Source: Atriophallophorus winterbourni (taxonomy: Eukaryota; Platyhelminthes; Trematoda; Plagiorchiida; Microphallidae). Taken from it: 64,000 nt of DNA. Positions 10,801 to 24,693 of the stretch are shown here, piece by piece. The stretch spans positions 1 through 64,000 of the forward strand of contig JACCGJ010012890.1 in the NCBI GenBank assembly GCA_013407085.1. Reading direction: 5' to 3'. The first letter of the stretch is position 1, and each line of letters opens with the position of its first letter. The translations under genes and the position numbers were made by a program. The notes under the pieces were generated by a model. That model was not told the DNA's origin and did no database searches. It saw only the letters and a program-made list of their open reading frames with translations.

Positions 10801-13784
10801 GCTCCACAACTTTTAATCCACTCTTACCCGGGGTCGTAACAACCTTGCTGATACCCCTATTTTTGAGACCAGAATGTTGAATAACTGGTTGGATTGTGCA
10901 TGTAAACGATAATTTACTAGCCCGATGGCAATTGTACATCGAGGTTCATCGTTTAAGAGCTCACTAAAAAATGATTCTTGCTTATTTTATCGAGAAGTGC
11001 CCTAAAATTCTGAATAGCATTCACTCACGAACGAGTTTTCCTCGCGATTTTATTTTTACTGGTGTGCCATTATTAAGTTCATCTTCGATGACTACTGCAG
11101 CAAATGGCTATTATAGCTTATTTTGTCTCAAGTTGATCCCTTTTACTAGAGTTCTGATGCCGGCAATTGGCCTTGAAAGGTTCAAAGTAGTTTGAAATTC
11201 TTCCTTTCCCTTCGACATTCCTTTTATTTTGAACCTATTTACAAAACCTGAATTTTGTGAAAAAGATTTTGCTTGTGTTTAATTTTCCTACAGTATTTTG
11301 ATATAAAACTTTTCTTTCTGTAATTATTTCAGTTATTGTAAATCTTTTCTGTACACGCCTTCGGTCAAATGTTTGTTTTAATTTATTGTTTCTGCCATTG
11401 TCGTTCATTGTTGCGGAATTTGGTGGTGATTTTGGGCTTCAGTATTTTGCTTGATTTTGGACGCTATTTTGCGTGTCATTTTTGATTGTCACAGAAAGTT
11501 TGGACGACATTTTGGTCGTCTTTTGTTTGAATTGAATTTGATTCTGGAGTATTTAGCTCCATTGTTGCTGTGACGTTCTTATACAATTGAGGTTTGTATA
11601 GTTATTTTTGTTGTAATTGTTGTTAATTACAGTACCGTAGAATATCCCAATAGTTGTTTTGAATTTTTCGAAATAAGAAACGGGTGGATTACGCGTAACT
11701 CACGTCACAGACAATACAGGCCTTTTTAAACGCGATGCGCCGTATCTTGAAATAAACTTTAAAAGTGCCATTTTTATAGTATTTTATGTAAGCACATTTC
11801 AAAAGATGCGTGTTTCCATGCATCTAGCTTAAAAATTCTAACACGAATGGGCAATCACTACTTACAGTTGGTTTTCACCGGGCTACATTATAAAAATCTC
11901 TTGACCTGGCACCTAATTAGCCCTGCAATGTGCGAGCCGTCCAGAAACCTTAAGCAATTTATTTGAATCCAGGATTTGCTTCCGGAAATTCGCCGCTTTT
12001 CGTGATTTACAACGAGCTGGGTACGATTTGGCTTCGTTTCCGCCATACTATTTGGTCCAGCAACCTTACTACCTTCCCAAGAAAGGGCATTATCTAAAAC
12101 AAAGTAGTTTGAAAATCGCAAGAGTTTTAAAATAGTAATCTTTGCGGCTGCTTTCTTTTTATGTTTTCAATCTGTCTATAGTGGTTTTCGATCCTTGCGA
12201 TTACACTTCGTACAGAATCCGATTTTTTTGAATAGGTTGGTTTTTCCTAACCACTTTTGCGTATGACGACGAAGAGTGTGTACTTTGTGATACAACTCCG
12301 TTGTTCACAATATATGCACAGACTTTTAACACAAGATTTCTTTGGTTTCCACTTTTAGTCCCAACAAAACCATTCCAGGAAACAAATTTTACAATGAGTT
12401 TCTTGAGGCTTAGCATGAATAGCAAAGCAAATTAGACGCGCCCCTCTAAGGCACATCACAAGCCTTAAACTAAATTTTATTTAACAATCAGGTGAAATGC
12501 AAGGATATGTCGCTCATAGCATAGTCTCAATTTTAAAAAAATAAATATTAGTAGATAAGTACGTTTAATTAAAAACGAACAAGAAAAGGTTGATTTTTGT
12601 TAGGAAAGGTTTATAATGTGATAAATGTATAAACATTTTACGGTAAATTATTAGCATAGCAATTTGAAAATTGATTGACTAAAAGCGCGATGGAAATGCA
12701 ATTAAGTTGAACCAAGGCGCAGTGAATTGTTTGTTGTATATAATCACATATTAACACAAAATCTCATTTGCATGCATTTTCATCACAAACAGCAGATGAA
12801 GAACAGCTGGGTAACAATTGCTTACTGAGTAGGTTGCTACAAACATAAAACATCATAACTTTGTAAAAAAACTTCACAATTAAAAATTAACAGTAAAACG
12901 TGAAATATACTGAAAGGATTAACTACATTTTGGATAGGTGCGAAATTTACTGTATATTCGTGAAAAAACGAATACTATTTGAGTAAAAACAGTGTTACAC
13001 GGATTGAGAATCTAATTCATGAAATCTAGGACACGAAACAGGTATTATCATTTTAAGATTCGGGAGAGTGTATTTCCATGAATTTCGATAATTCTGGAAA
13101 ATCAATTATCATTAAAAACTTTTAAAGGTTTATAAATTATATGGGTAATAAATTTAAACCGTTAAATATAGTAGAAGTTAAGATGTTCGACAGTTGTATT
13201 AATATTAAATAGTTAAGTTAATTTATTTGTTGTTAAAAATGGTTTCAGTTGCTTTTCAAAACCACTCAATGAAGATTTGAATTTTATCAGGAAGTGATTT
13301 TGGGAAACGAGAATCTTTAAAAATAAATAAATCACTTCATAGAAGATGGTGAATTTTCGGTATACATGTTTTGTTTTTATGGCTCAAAAATATACTTAAT
13401 ATTTCTTGAAATCTAAATCAATGCACAGTTTATCCTTTTTCAATATCCTGAAGAAAAGCAAGAAATTTTAACGTATTCTAAGAAACCATTATTGTTGCAG
13501 TCCCAGGGTCTCTCATCTTTCTTCGTATGTATGCTTCTCCTAACTTCAGGTAATGGATCGTAGGAAAGTTCGTTGAATGCCTTCTAAAGCATAGCTAACA
13601 TTCCTACTTATGTTGCAAGATATGATACAGTAGTTATCTAACAAAGGCATTGTACGTAACTTGTGAAGCTCTAGTTTGCATTTCGACAGAGAGATGAATT
13701 TATGAATTAAACCTATATTATTTTTGTTTTAGATATGCTGCAGTAAATTTGTTTATATAATGAAAACGATCCAAAATATCGGTA
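10801..13784. other. Unassigned AT-rich interior of copy 1
   Basis: No supported gene. Minus-strand frames at 11888-12121 and 12201-12425 could be remnants of the ORF1 of the LINE at 8.1-10.8 kb, since they lie upstream of it on the same strand, but no family motif confirms this. Two imperfect hairpin-like units lie at about 11458-11521. Confidence 0.3.
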
Positions 13785-14130
13785 ACTAAATCGTCCATAA
13801 TATAATTTCTCGATGTATCAGAGACCATTACTACTGATCGTGGAGCACAGTTTCGAGTTCTTCACGTAGAACTAAGCAATGCCACGGTGTTCATCATATT
13901 TAGACCATCGCTTACCACACAAGTGCCAATAGATTAGTCGAGCGTTTCCACAGACACTTCAAAGCCACTCAAGTGAATTCGATTTCTTGGTTAGATGCAA
14001 TTCTTATCACCCTCATTGATATACGTGTTCCAAATAATAAACATTTGAATGTTGTCCTTTTGAACTTGAGAACAGCAATTTTATCCATGTACCTGAGAAG
14101 TTGTATCCCTCGAAATTCGGCTTCTCAATG
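13785..14130 (+). pseudogene. Ty3/Gypsy integrase fossil, copy 1
   Basis: Frame fragments show the integrase catalytic core: ETITTDRGAQF near 13830 with the second catalytic Asp, then TIAYHTSANRLVERFHRH near 13910-13965 with the catalytic Glu in VERFHR. The WLDAILITLIDIR segment follows near 13990. Frameshifts and a stop separate the blocks. The order and wording match the D,D35E core of Gypsy integrases. It is dead and duplicated at 23809-24154. Confidence 0.75.
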
Positions 14131-14669
14131 TTTCTGCGTTTATCACACTTTGTGAATTTCGATGCCCAACTTTGAGCATATCATACACGTCGCAACACAA
14201 GTGGTAATCATGTTCAATACGAGTTATCAACTTATATTTAGTGTTTGTACGCGTGGATGGAGTACGCAAACATCTGGAAACTACATAAACCAGCCCCCAT
14301 CGTGTGATACTTAGACACGATAGGTTCTTGGCCTTATACTGCGACGAAGCTCTCGATAACGTTTTCATCGACAGACTGAAAGTCGACTAAGTATATTCAT
14401 CAAAATTTGGTGTGCCTTTTCATTACAAGTTAATATCTACAGCCAAAACTGCACCCTGTTCCACCCACTCAACACAATCCATGACTTTCGACCAACCTCA
14501 GCTTAACGTTGAAGTCTTTACCATAACCCGCTTCGGATGATCTGTATCAGGGATGATTACAGTTTTCGAATCATACATTAAAGATTCGTATTAGCATCAA
14601 GCGTTTTTTCAGCTTCAACGCTTCAGAGGGATTATTGCAGCTTTTTTCGTTGTAATTCCAGTTTTCTAT

Positions 14670-14910
14670 GTTTTGACAGTAGTTTATGTATTATCTTCCC
14701 TGTACAATGCGCACGTTTTGCTAGACTGTTACAGTATCACGGTCAAAATGAAAATCCCTGAATTCCAGTGATTCGTCTTCTCCGTAAAAGGTGTTACTTA
14801 TTTTTGATAAACAGATTATTCGTCTGTTCGCATAATGCCCAAGACAATCCATTTTCAGTTGTTTAATCTGCTTCATCCAAGTGGACGATAATAGAATGTT
14901 CAAAGGGAAA
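14670..14910 (+). repeat. LTR-like repeat downstream of integrase, copy 1
   Basis: Homologous to 5310-5560 and, by the tandem duplication, to 24694-24934. A short segment at about 14500-14540 (VFTITRFG on the plus strand) could be the end of Gypsy pol, which would put this repeat where a 3' LTR belongs. Termini were not defined. Confidence 0.45.
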
Positions 14911-16295
14911 AACTTCATTTTGACTTCATGTTTACTATTAGAGCTTTATGGGTCTCTTCAGCGGTATATCACAGAAACTAATTTATGCTACAGGAAGGCA
15001 AATTAGCCAGTAACCATTCCATGAAACATGAATTGAACTCTAATTCTAAGTCTTCTTCTTATTTTGTATGAACTCTTGGGTGTTGCTATATGTGATCCGC
15101 ACTAGACTCTGTTCACTTACGTAGTCCAGTTATTGACGTGATCGCCATTCATATGAACGCGTTTCATTTCACAGTGGTTTGCCTCCTCAGAACACCCGGC
15201 ATGCTTTTTTCAATAGCAAGTTGTAACTGCTTTACCGCTGGTGTATCAAACACTGTCCATGGAATGTCATATCATATTTTACATTACCCTGATGAATTAG
15301 GTGCATTTCACAGTAAGCCGTTACGTTTATCGCTTATGACTCTTATTAGCATGCTTCTCGTTTAGGTATACGTTGTGCATGTAAAATTCATCGACAGGTA
15401 GTCGCCATAATAGCTCAGAAATATCAGCCCGTCATTAACAAATCATATGGAATTCACCGATACTGTAGCGGAAACCATATTTTCGAATGCTTTGCACTTG
15501 CTTCAGCGCATTAAAGTGTCATGTAGTTAGTTGATAAACAGCTGTAAATTCATTCCGAACTTTATACTGAGTTAAATTGTGCTCAATGATCCGTAATGAT
15601 AGTCTTGTTACACCCAAAAATATACGAATTACGAAAGCAAAGCTCGTACGACGGTTTGACTCTGGTTATCGATGATGTGCAAAGATGTTGTTAGCCAGTG
15701 TACTGGTCGATGCATGTAAAAATATAATATGTTGAGATTGTTATAACAACGCCGATATGTATAAACTTGGATAACCAAGACATGCTAATCATGATGAATA
15801 ATTAACAAATTATTTGTATAAACAAAGCAAATATGTACAAACGTTAATAAATTCTCAAATTCAGATGTGCAAGGAAATTTCGTAGGATAGTTAACTTAAT
15901 GAAGATGAGAGAAAATTAACCATTTTTACAGAGATTCAATAGGCGAGCTGTTATTGTACGGAATAAAATAATGAAATGAGGAAAAAGTAATGTTCCGAAA
16001 AATAACGAATATCAACGTATTTGATCGTCGAAGATATGTTAAGGCGCAAAGAGGATGGATAGTTAAAAATTTTAGTTGTGCTTTTTCGAAACCTAAATCC
16101 CTGTTTTAAATGAAGACGTCTTGCTTACAGGTTTTCGTATATGATTCGGTGAGGCAGGGTGATAATATATATAGGCCAGTTTTGTTCACATGGATGTAAA
16201 TAAGATAATCTGGAAGGTTTATACTATGAGGCTAAGTAAATGCTCAATATAAAAGTTGTAATTTGGTGATACTCAGATAAATACAATATCAAAAA
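14911..16295. other. Unassigned stretch in copy 1
   Basis: No gene or family motif recognised. The 75-aa frame at 15138-15365 has no support. The same sequence occurs at 24935-26319. Confidence 0.3.
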
Positions 16296-17245
16296 GGGGA
16301 GTCTTGCCTAACGAACCTACACGGTTTTCTTAATGAGGTCACTAGGAGGCTAGATGAAGCCCACCAGGTCGAAGTTCTTTACTTCTGTAAAGCCTTTGAC
16401 TCGGTAAACCACAGGTTGCTTGCAATGAAGATTGGACTAATAGGTATCGATGGCCCTCTAAAGAACTGGATCACAAACTTCTTGAGCAATCGGTATTTTC
16501 GCGTTCGCATAGGCAATATGTATTCCGCGAAAGCAGGAGTTGTTAGTGGAGTCCCGCAGGGTTCAGTACTAGGCCCACTACTCTTTCTTATCTCCATCGA
16601 TGATTTGGCATCCTCGCTTAAGTGTCCCTGCTATATGTTTGCAGACGATGTCAAGTTTATCGGATCGCTGAACGAACAGGATCTTTTTGAGGATATAGAA
16701 AAGGTCATCAAGTGGTCTTCCACGTGGGATCTACCAATCAACTTCTCCAAAAGCTATCTTCTGTCCAAAGCTGCAACGCAGCTGCAGGTTGCTGGACCTG
16801 ATAACATACTGGAGATAACTGGGGTATCAAAAGTCCGGGACTTAGGTATTGCGGTTTCAGCGGACTTTAAATGGGCTGATCAATGTGCAGCTGCTGCACA
16901 ACGCGCTAGGAACCAGCTCTTTCGCCTCCGATCAGTTTTATCCTGCAGGTCCCCGGAGGTTTTCATCCCATTGTATAAAGCGATAGTGAGACCTCATCTC
17001 GAGTATTGCGTTCAAGCTTGGTCTCCTTACTTGGAAAAGGACATTGCCACACTTGGAGGTGTTCAGCGCCTAGCTACTCGTATGAATGGAAGGCAATCTG
17101 GGAAGTCGTAGGAACAACGACTGTTGAGTCTAGATCTCTTCTCGCTAAAAAGAAGGCGACTACGCGGGGATCTGATCGAGACCTTTAAAATCGCTAGAGG
17201 CTTTAGTTCTATTGATCCGGCTGTTATGTATGCTCTTGCGCTAGT
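16296..17245 (+). pseudogene. CR1-like LINE fragment, copy 1 (cut at its 3' side)
   Basis: The frame runs from ESCLTNL at 16299 without a stop to TAG at 17109-17111. It includes a damaged motif A (VEVLYFCKAFDSVNHR; two residues missing compared with the LDFSKAFD consensus), motif B SGVPQGSVLGPLLF, FADD near 16640, and VQAWSPYLEKDI. Reading continues in the same frame after the TAG with LLSLDLF, so the nonsense codon replaced a Tyr codon (GKPYEERL in the intact relative at 31.8 kb). The same nonsense codon is in copy 2, so the element was already dead before the duplication. The fragment stops at 17245, the duplication junction. Confidence 0.85.
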
Positions 17246-18133
17246 CGTAGTGGTAGCATAAACTATTCACCACATTCAGTCTCGTCATCGAACAACGCAC
17301 ATAAGATGCAAGATTTGAGAAATATGGTCATAAAAGGTTAAAGCTGTACAATTCCATTGGATATACGTATAACAGTTGATTAAATCGTAGTTTTACTTGT
17401 GCGTCCATGTGGTTTAAATGAGGAGTACCACTTATTCTAATTGTGAAAGAGTAAATAAGTGCCGCTCGACATTATACGTCTTAATATGTTCCTTTTTATT
17501 ATAGTGTGTGAAACGAAAACATTAAGAGTTTTCAGTAAACTGGGGATATCACAGTATCATTCAAAATAGAAGTTCGTGATATTTTTTGAAGATCATTTCA
17601 TTCATCGAAGGACACAACTTCTGGGGGTATTCTATTACAGATAAATCTACGTTTGTTAATTAGAAGAGCATTTTGCCCGACATTTATAAGGACTGCTTTG
17701 CTAAATTAATTCGATCATACGCTTAATTGACACCATTTTCCAAAGCATAGCCTAGTACACCAATTTATCACAGAAGCTCGCTTAATCTATTCGCCCAAGA
17801 CGTCTCTTGCCAAGTAAAATAATTTTTTCCAAATCCGAGTTTGAACACTTATTGCAACCTAATATTCTCCCTCCTATTATTCTCTGGTATTCGCCCCTTC
17901 TTAATGTATTTAAAAATGACCACAAAATAATGGCTGCCATGTGGTTATTATTGTGATAAGGTAGGGTTTTTTCACCAGCACGATGACAGGTCATCTATTC
18001 AAAAAAACAATGCAGTGATATGCGTGGATAATACAAAGAAAAAGCTTATTTGCATGCATCTTCACAATATACACCACTAAAAATACAAATATATAGTTTT
18101 CGTTTTTAAGTTTTGTTTCATAAAAAATATTTA

Positions 18134-20824
18134 AAACTAGGGAAGTTAACGTCTTGAAGCTAACACGTTGGGGAGATTAGTTATGCCATCTGAGAGTGTA
18201 TTACAGTGGTTGACAACAGGGTTGCTGAAAGAGTCCTCATGTTCCAGCATATTGGGTCTAGAGGTAAGATGTTTCATTAAAATAACTTTTGTAGCTGTTT
18301 TAGGGGCACACTTTAGTAATTCTATAATATTATGCTCGATGAGACCCTTTCGTTTTCTGAAATTTCTATTGGGCCGCTTCGCAGCCTTAGTCACTTTTGT
18401 AAGAAGGGATTGAGGTCCTTGGGTTTTGCCATATAAGTTTTACCTGCCTGAAAATTGACCATCCAAGTCGCAAGGCGCTGGACTATTTCGAGACACTATA
18501 TATCTGTTTTCAAGTACGAGGCCTAGTATGGAACACAGTATTATAAGTGTAGTTGCACGAATGCCGTGTACGGAGGAATGAAGATAAATGTTTCCGGCAT
18601 AAAAAGGCCGAACGCAGACTGAGAGGTTCCGCGAGAGACCTACATGCTGCTTTTTCACACCATGTTATAGTAATAACCACATCATCCACTCTCTGAACGC
18701 TAGCTATTTCGACGGTTTCTTCACCGACTTATAGTTGTATCGTCGCCAAATCTATCGTCAGAACACAGCTTTTCCAAACTTCCAGTCGCAATTTCAATGT
18801 CAATTTGATTATGTTGTTTAAGTCCGTGATAAACGTATCTACTGTGGGTTCCTTAGATGTTACCATCATTAGCAAACCGAAAGCAACGCGAACTTCAGTA
18901 AACTGCCAGGTCCCTTACAAAAATAAGAGAAAGTAGCGGACCGAGCACTGAGACTTGAGGCACGAGTCTGAGTAACACCGATTCCTCCAAATGCACTTCT
19001 GCAATTCTAACAGTTTGTGTGATTGGTTAAGAAGCTGTCTAGCAATCGATGTGCTTCACCTGTTAAACTATATATCATTAGCTTGTACAGAGTGTACCTA
19101 AGGTTTACTGATTCAAAGTTCTCCTGAAAATCAAAATTGCATACTTTGACTACTCTCCTTTCATCAAGGTATATTGTCACTTCATCTAGAAAGCTCAGAA
19201 GATTTGTTAGGCAGGACCTTCTTCACCAGAATCCGTGCTGGGCATCGAAAAGTAAAGAATTGACTACCAAATGTTTACATATCTGCTTCCAAATGATATT
19301 TTGCAAGCACTTTCAAATTATGCCAGTCAGGCTTTCTGGTTTATAGTTGAGTATGTCACAATAATGTCATTTTTGTATGGTTACCACCGCAGCGCGTTTC
19401 CAATAAGCCAATTGTATACCCTGAAGAAATGTAGCTGCAAAACGTTTTCCAATTGCAAGGCTTATTTTAGTCGCGAGATGTTAAAGAATAGCCAGGTGTA
19501 CTGTCGATGGCCATCCAGCTGCTATAAAACTGTGGTGACTATTTTCTGATTAGCGTCAACAGAGCTAAACACAGGTGCGCCGAACTAGTTGGTTTCCAAA
19601 CGATTACCTGAATAACGCCAATAAACACTGCAGGAAAAGATATATGCAAAATATTGTCATTTTCATGGGCAGTCAAAACCGTGTTGCCATCATCCAGCTC
19701 TGACTTATCTATTTATTCTCCTAATAATCAATTGGATTTTAATTAGCCATAAAAAGTTTCAGGTTGATATTTGCTTTTTTGGCTAGTCTGGATTTTGAGT
19801 CCATTTTAACTTTCATTTGCAGATCAACAGCAGAATTGGTAGTCTGTATATACAGCACTCTAGATCAATCAGCTCCAAAGAATTTGAGAGCCATTCAACT
19901 TATCTTATAGCCATACAAATAAACGCGCTTTAACAGGGGGCTTCCTCCGCGTTTTCACTAGCTGCAGAAGAGCAATACGTTCATGTAGGTCTTAAACTGT
20001 CCTCGTATAATATTACACCTGATTTCTACACTACGTTCAATTTGTCTGTTTCCCATTTTAGCTCCGTCGCTTCAGTTTGTAGATGGGCGATATCCAGACG
20101 ACCAAAATTTGCGGGACATATTCACTGATTGACTAGATTGCACTAAATTCAAGTCAAAAATTATTAGGGTGTGGTTGTTTTTGTCTTGTGGCGAAAAATA
20201 CTTGATCTCATATATAACACTTCTATGAGGAGATAGAATTAAATCCAAAGTGGACAGAGTTTGTCCCTCCCTAAACCTTGTAGGTTTATTACCATGCTAA
20301 TGGAGGGTGCTGACATAAAACCAGTCCAGATACCACGACTCACCTAACTCTGATGAATATATTTCCGTACCCTAATCGATTACAGGAAGATAAAAATCTC
20401 TACAAGTATCAATGTAGTAAATTGCCCTTTCAGTACTTTCAATGTCTCCTTTAGTATTTGCTCGTCTAATAGTGAAGCAACCATGCTTTTATAAAAACAT
20501 GCAAGTGCTTGTCATCTCCTAGCGACAGTAATAAATACCAAGGTTGGTCGGAATATTTTAGAATCAACCTTTGTCGAGGTGTCAGTGTAAGGAATATCGT
20601 TATTATTCATAAATTCCACACTCCTACTGTAGCACCCTATCAACATCCTGAAAATAGACGGCGTATTTATCGCATACAAATAACGGTATATGAACATTTG
20701 ATAACAAACATGATTGGAAAGATGGCATTTACATCAACTTGGCTTTCATTTGCCGCAAGCTGCAGCCCTCTCTACTTAATATGTACTCTGCAAGCATTTG
20801 TGTACAGTACCTAGAAATTTCTAT
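18134..20824 (-). pseudogene. Decayed antisense CR1-like LINE inside copy 2
   Basis: Duplicate of the element at 8110-10800, with the same motif order and the same stops. Seen differences include a C/T change near 19930 and a small cluster near 20060-20180 and 20303. Confidence 0.65.
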
Positions 20825-23808
20825 GCTCCACAACTTTTAATCCACTCTTACCCGGGGTCGTAACAACCTTGCTGATACCCCTATTTTTGAGACCAGAATG
20901 TTGAATAACTGGTTGGATTGTGCATGTAAACGATAATTTACTAGCCCGATGGCAATTGTACATCGAGGTTCATCGTTTAAGAGCTCACTAAAAAATGATT
21001 CTTGCTTATTTTATCGAGAAGTGCCCTAAAATTCTGAATAGCATTCACTCACGAACGAGTTTTCCTCGCGATTTTATTTTTACTGGTGTGCCATTATTAA
21101 GTTCATCTTCGATGACTACTGCAGCAAATGGCTATTATAGCTTATTTTGTCTCAAGTTGATCCCTTTTACTAGAGTTCTGATGCCGGCAATTGGCCTTGA
21201 AAGGTTCAAAGTAGTTTGAAATTCTTCCTTTCCCTTCGACATTCCTTTTATTTTGAACCTATTTACAAAACCTGAATTTTGTGAAAAAGATTTTGCTTGT
21301 GTTTAATTTTCCTACAGTATTTTGATATAAAACTTTTCTTTCTGTAATTATTTCAGTTATTGTAAATCTTTTCTGTACACGCCTTCGGTCAAATGTTTGT
21401 TTTAATTTATTGTTTCTGCCATTGTCGTTCATTGTTGCGGAATTTGGTGGTGATTTTGGGCTTCAGTATTTTGCTTGATTTTGGACGCTATTTTGCGTGT
21501 CATTTTTGATTGTCACAGAAAGTTTGGACGACATTTTGGTCGTCTTTTGTTTGAATTGAATTTGATTCTGGAGTATTTAGCTCCATTGTTGCTGTGACGT
21601 TCTTATACAATTGAGGTTTGTATAGTTATTTTTGTTGTAATTGTTGTTAATTACAGTACCGTAGAATATCCCAATAGTTGTTTTGAATTTTTCGAAATAA
21701 GAAACGGGTGGATTACGCGTAACTCACGTCACAGACAATACAGGCCTTTTTAAACGCGATGCGCCGTATCTTGAAATAAACTTTAAAAGTGCCATTTTTA
21801 TAGTATTTTATGTAAGCACATTTCAAAAGATGCGTGTTTCCATGCATCTAGCTTAAAAATTCTAACACGAATGGGCAATCACTACTTACAGTTGGTTTTC
21901 ACCGGGCTACATTATAAAAATCTCTTGACCTGGCACCTAATTAGCCCTGCAATGTGCGAGCCGTCCAGAAACCTTAAGCAATTTATTTGAATCCAGGATT
22001 TGCTTCCGGAAATTCGCCGCTTTTCGTGATTTACAACGAGCTGGGTACGATTTGGCTTCGTTTCCGCCATACTATTTGGTCCAGCAACCTTACTACCTTC
22101 CCAAGAAAGGGCATTATCTAAAACAAAGTAGTTTGAAAATCGCAAGAGTTTTAAAATAGTAATCTTTGCGGCTGCTTTCTTTTTATGTTTTCAATCTGTC
22201 TATAGTGGTTTTCGATCCTTGCGATTACACTTCGTACAGAATCCGATTTTTTTGAATAGGTTGGTTTTTCCTAACCACTTTTGCGTATGACGACGAAGAG
22301 TGTGTACTTTGTGATACAACTCCGTTGTTCACAATATATGCACAGACTTTTAACACAAGATTTCTTTGGTTTCCACTTTTAGTCCCAACAAAACCATTCC
22401 AGGAAACAAATTTTACAATGAGTTTCTTGAGGCTTAGCATGAATAGCAAAGCAAATTAGACGCGCCCCTCTAAGGCACATCACAAGCCTTAAACTAAATT
22501 TTATTTAACAATCAGGTGAAATGCAAGGATATGTCGCTCATAGCATAGTCTCAATTTTAAAAAAATAAATATTAGTAGATAAGTACGTTTAATTAAAAAC
22601 GAACAAGAAAAGGTTGATTTTTGTTAGGAAAGGTTTATAATGTGATAAATGTATAAACATTTTACGGTAAATTATTAGCATAGCAATTTGAAAATTGATT
22701 GACTAAAAGCGCGATGGAAATGCAATTAAGTTGAACCAAGGCGCAGTGAATTGTTTGTTGTATATAATCACATATTAACACAAAATCTCATTTGCATGCA
22801 TTTTCATCACAAACAGCAGATGAAGAACAGCTGGGTAACAATTGCTTACTGAGTAGGTTGCTACAAACATAAAACATCATAACTTTGTAAAAAAACTTCA
22901 CAATTAAAAATTAACAGTAAAACGTGAAATATACTGAAAGGATTAACTACATTTTGGATAGGTGCGAAATTTACTGTATATTCGTGAAAAAACGAATACT
23001 ATTTAAGTAAAAACAGTGTTACGCGGATTGAGAATCTAATTCATGAAATCTAGGACACGAAACAGGTATTATCATTTTAAGATTCGGGAGAGTGTATTTC
23101 CATGAATTTCGATAATTCTGGAAAATCAATTATCATTAAAAACTTTTAAAGGTTTATAAATTATATGGGTAATAAATTTAAACCGTTAAATATAGTAGAA
23201 GTTAAGATGTTCGACAGTTGTATTAATATTAAATAGTTAAGTTAATTTATTTGTTGTTAAAAATGGTTTCAGTTGCTTTTCGAAACCACTCAATGAAGAT
23301 TTGAATTTTATCAGGAAGTGATTTTGGGAAACGAGAATCTTTAAAAATAAATAAATCACTTCATAGAAGATGGTGAATTTTCGGTATACATGTTTTGTTT
23401 TTATGGCTCAAAAATATACTTAATATTTCTTGAAATCTAAATCAATGCACAGTTTATCCTTTTTCAATATCCTGAAGAAAAGCAAGAAATTTTAACGTAT
23501 TCTAAGAAACCATTATTGTTGCAGTCCCAGGGTCTCTCATCTTTCTTCGTATGTATGCTTCTCCTAACTTCAGGTAATGGATCGTAGGAAAGTTCGTTGA
23601 ATGCCTTCTAAAGCATAGCTAACATTCCTACTTATGTTGCAAGATATGATACAGTAGTTATCTAACAAAGGCATTGTACGTAACTTGTGAAGCTCTAGTT
23701 TGCATTTCGACAGAGAGATGAATTTATGAATTAAACCTATATTATTTTTGTTTTAGATATGCTGCAGTAAATTTGTTTATATAATGAAAACGATCCAAAA
23801 TATCGGTA
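20825..23808. other. Unassigned AT-rich interior of copy 2
   Basis: Duplicate of 10801-13784. No supported gene. Confidence 0.3.
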
Positions 23809-24154
23809 ACTAAATCGTCCATAATATAATTTCTCGATGTATCAGAGACCATTACTACTGATCGTGGAGCACAGTTTCGAGTTCTTCACGTAGAACTAAG
23901 CAATGCCACGGTGTTCATCATATTTAGACCATCGCTTACCACACAAGTGCCAATAGATTAGTCGAGCGTTTCCACAGACACTTCAAAGCCACTCAAGTGA
24001 ATTCGATTTCTTGGTTAGATGCAATTCTTATCACCCTCATTGATATACGTGTTCCAAATAATAAACATTTGAATGTTGTCCTTTTGAACTTGAGAACAGC
24101 AATTTTATCCATGTACCTGAGAAGTTGTATCCCTCGAAATTCGGCTTCTCAATG
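23809..24154 (+). pseudogene. Ty3/Gypsy integrase fossil, copy 2
   Basis: Duplicate of 13785-14130 with the same catalytic-core remnants (TTDRGAQF, VERFHRH, WLDAI) and the same frameshifts. Confidence 0.75.
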
Positions 24155-24693
24155 TTTCTGCGTTTATCACACTTTGTGAATTTCGATGCCCAACTTTGAG
24201 CATATCATACACGTCGCAACACAAGTGGTAATCATGTTCAATACGAGTTATCAACTTATATTTAGTGTTTGTACGCGTGGATGGAGTACGCAAACATCTG
24301 GAAACTACATAAACCAGCCCCCATCGTGTGATACTTAGACACGATAGGTTCTTGGCCTTATACTGCGACGAAGCTCTCGATAACGTTTTCATCGACAGAC
24401 TGAAAGTCGACTAAGTATATTCATCAAAATTTGGTGTGCCTTTTCATTACAAGTTAATATCTACAGCCAAAACTGCACCCTGTTCCACCCACTCAACACA
24501 ATCCATGACTTTCGACCAACCTCAGCTTAACGTTGAAGTCTTTACCATAACCCGCTTCGGATGATCTGTATCAGGGATGATTACAGTTTTCGAATCATAC
24601 ATTAAAGATTCGTATTAGCATCAAGCGTTTTTTCAGCTTCAACGCTTCAGAGGGATTATTGCAGCTTTTTTCGTTGTAATTCCAGTTTTCTAT

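Larger units (their letters stand above)
7229..17245 (+). repeat. Tandem 10-kb segmental duplication, copy 1
   Basis: The segment repeats directly at 17256-27272 with a constant offset of 10024 bp (10027 after a 3-bp indel in the LINE at the right end). Homology begins around 'ttagcctatact' and stops inside the CR1 fragment at 'gcgctagt' (17245), where the joined sequence departs from that LINE. The unit contains an antisense LINE, a Gypsy integrase fossil, an LTR-like repeat and a CR1 fragment. Identity by eye is lowest in the first 750 bp, near-perfect in the middle, and about 98% in the right-hand LINE. Confidence 0.95.
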
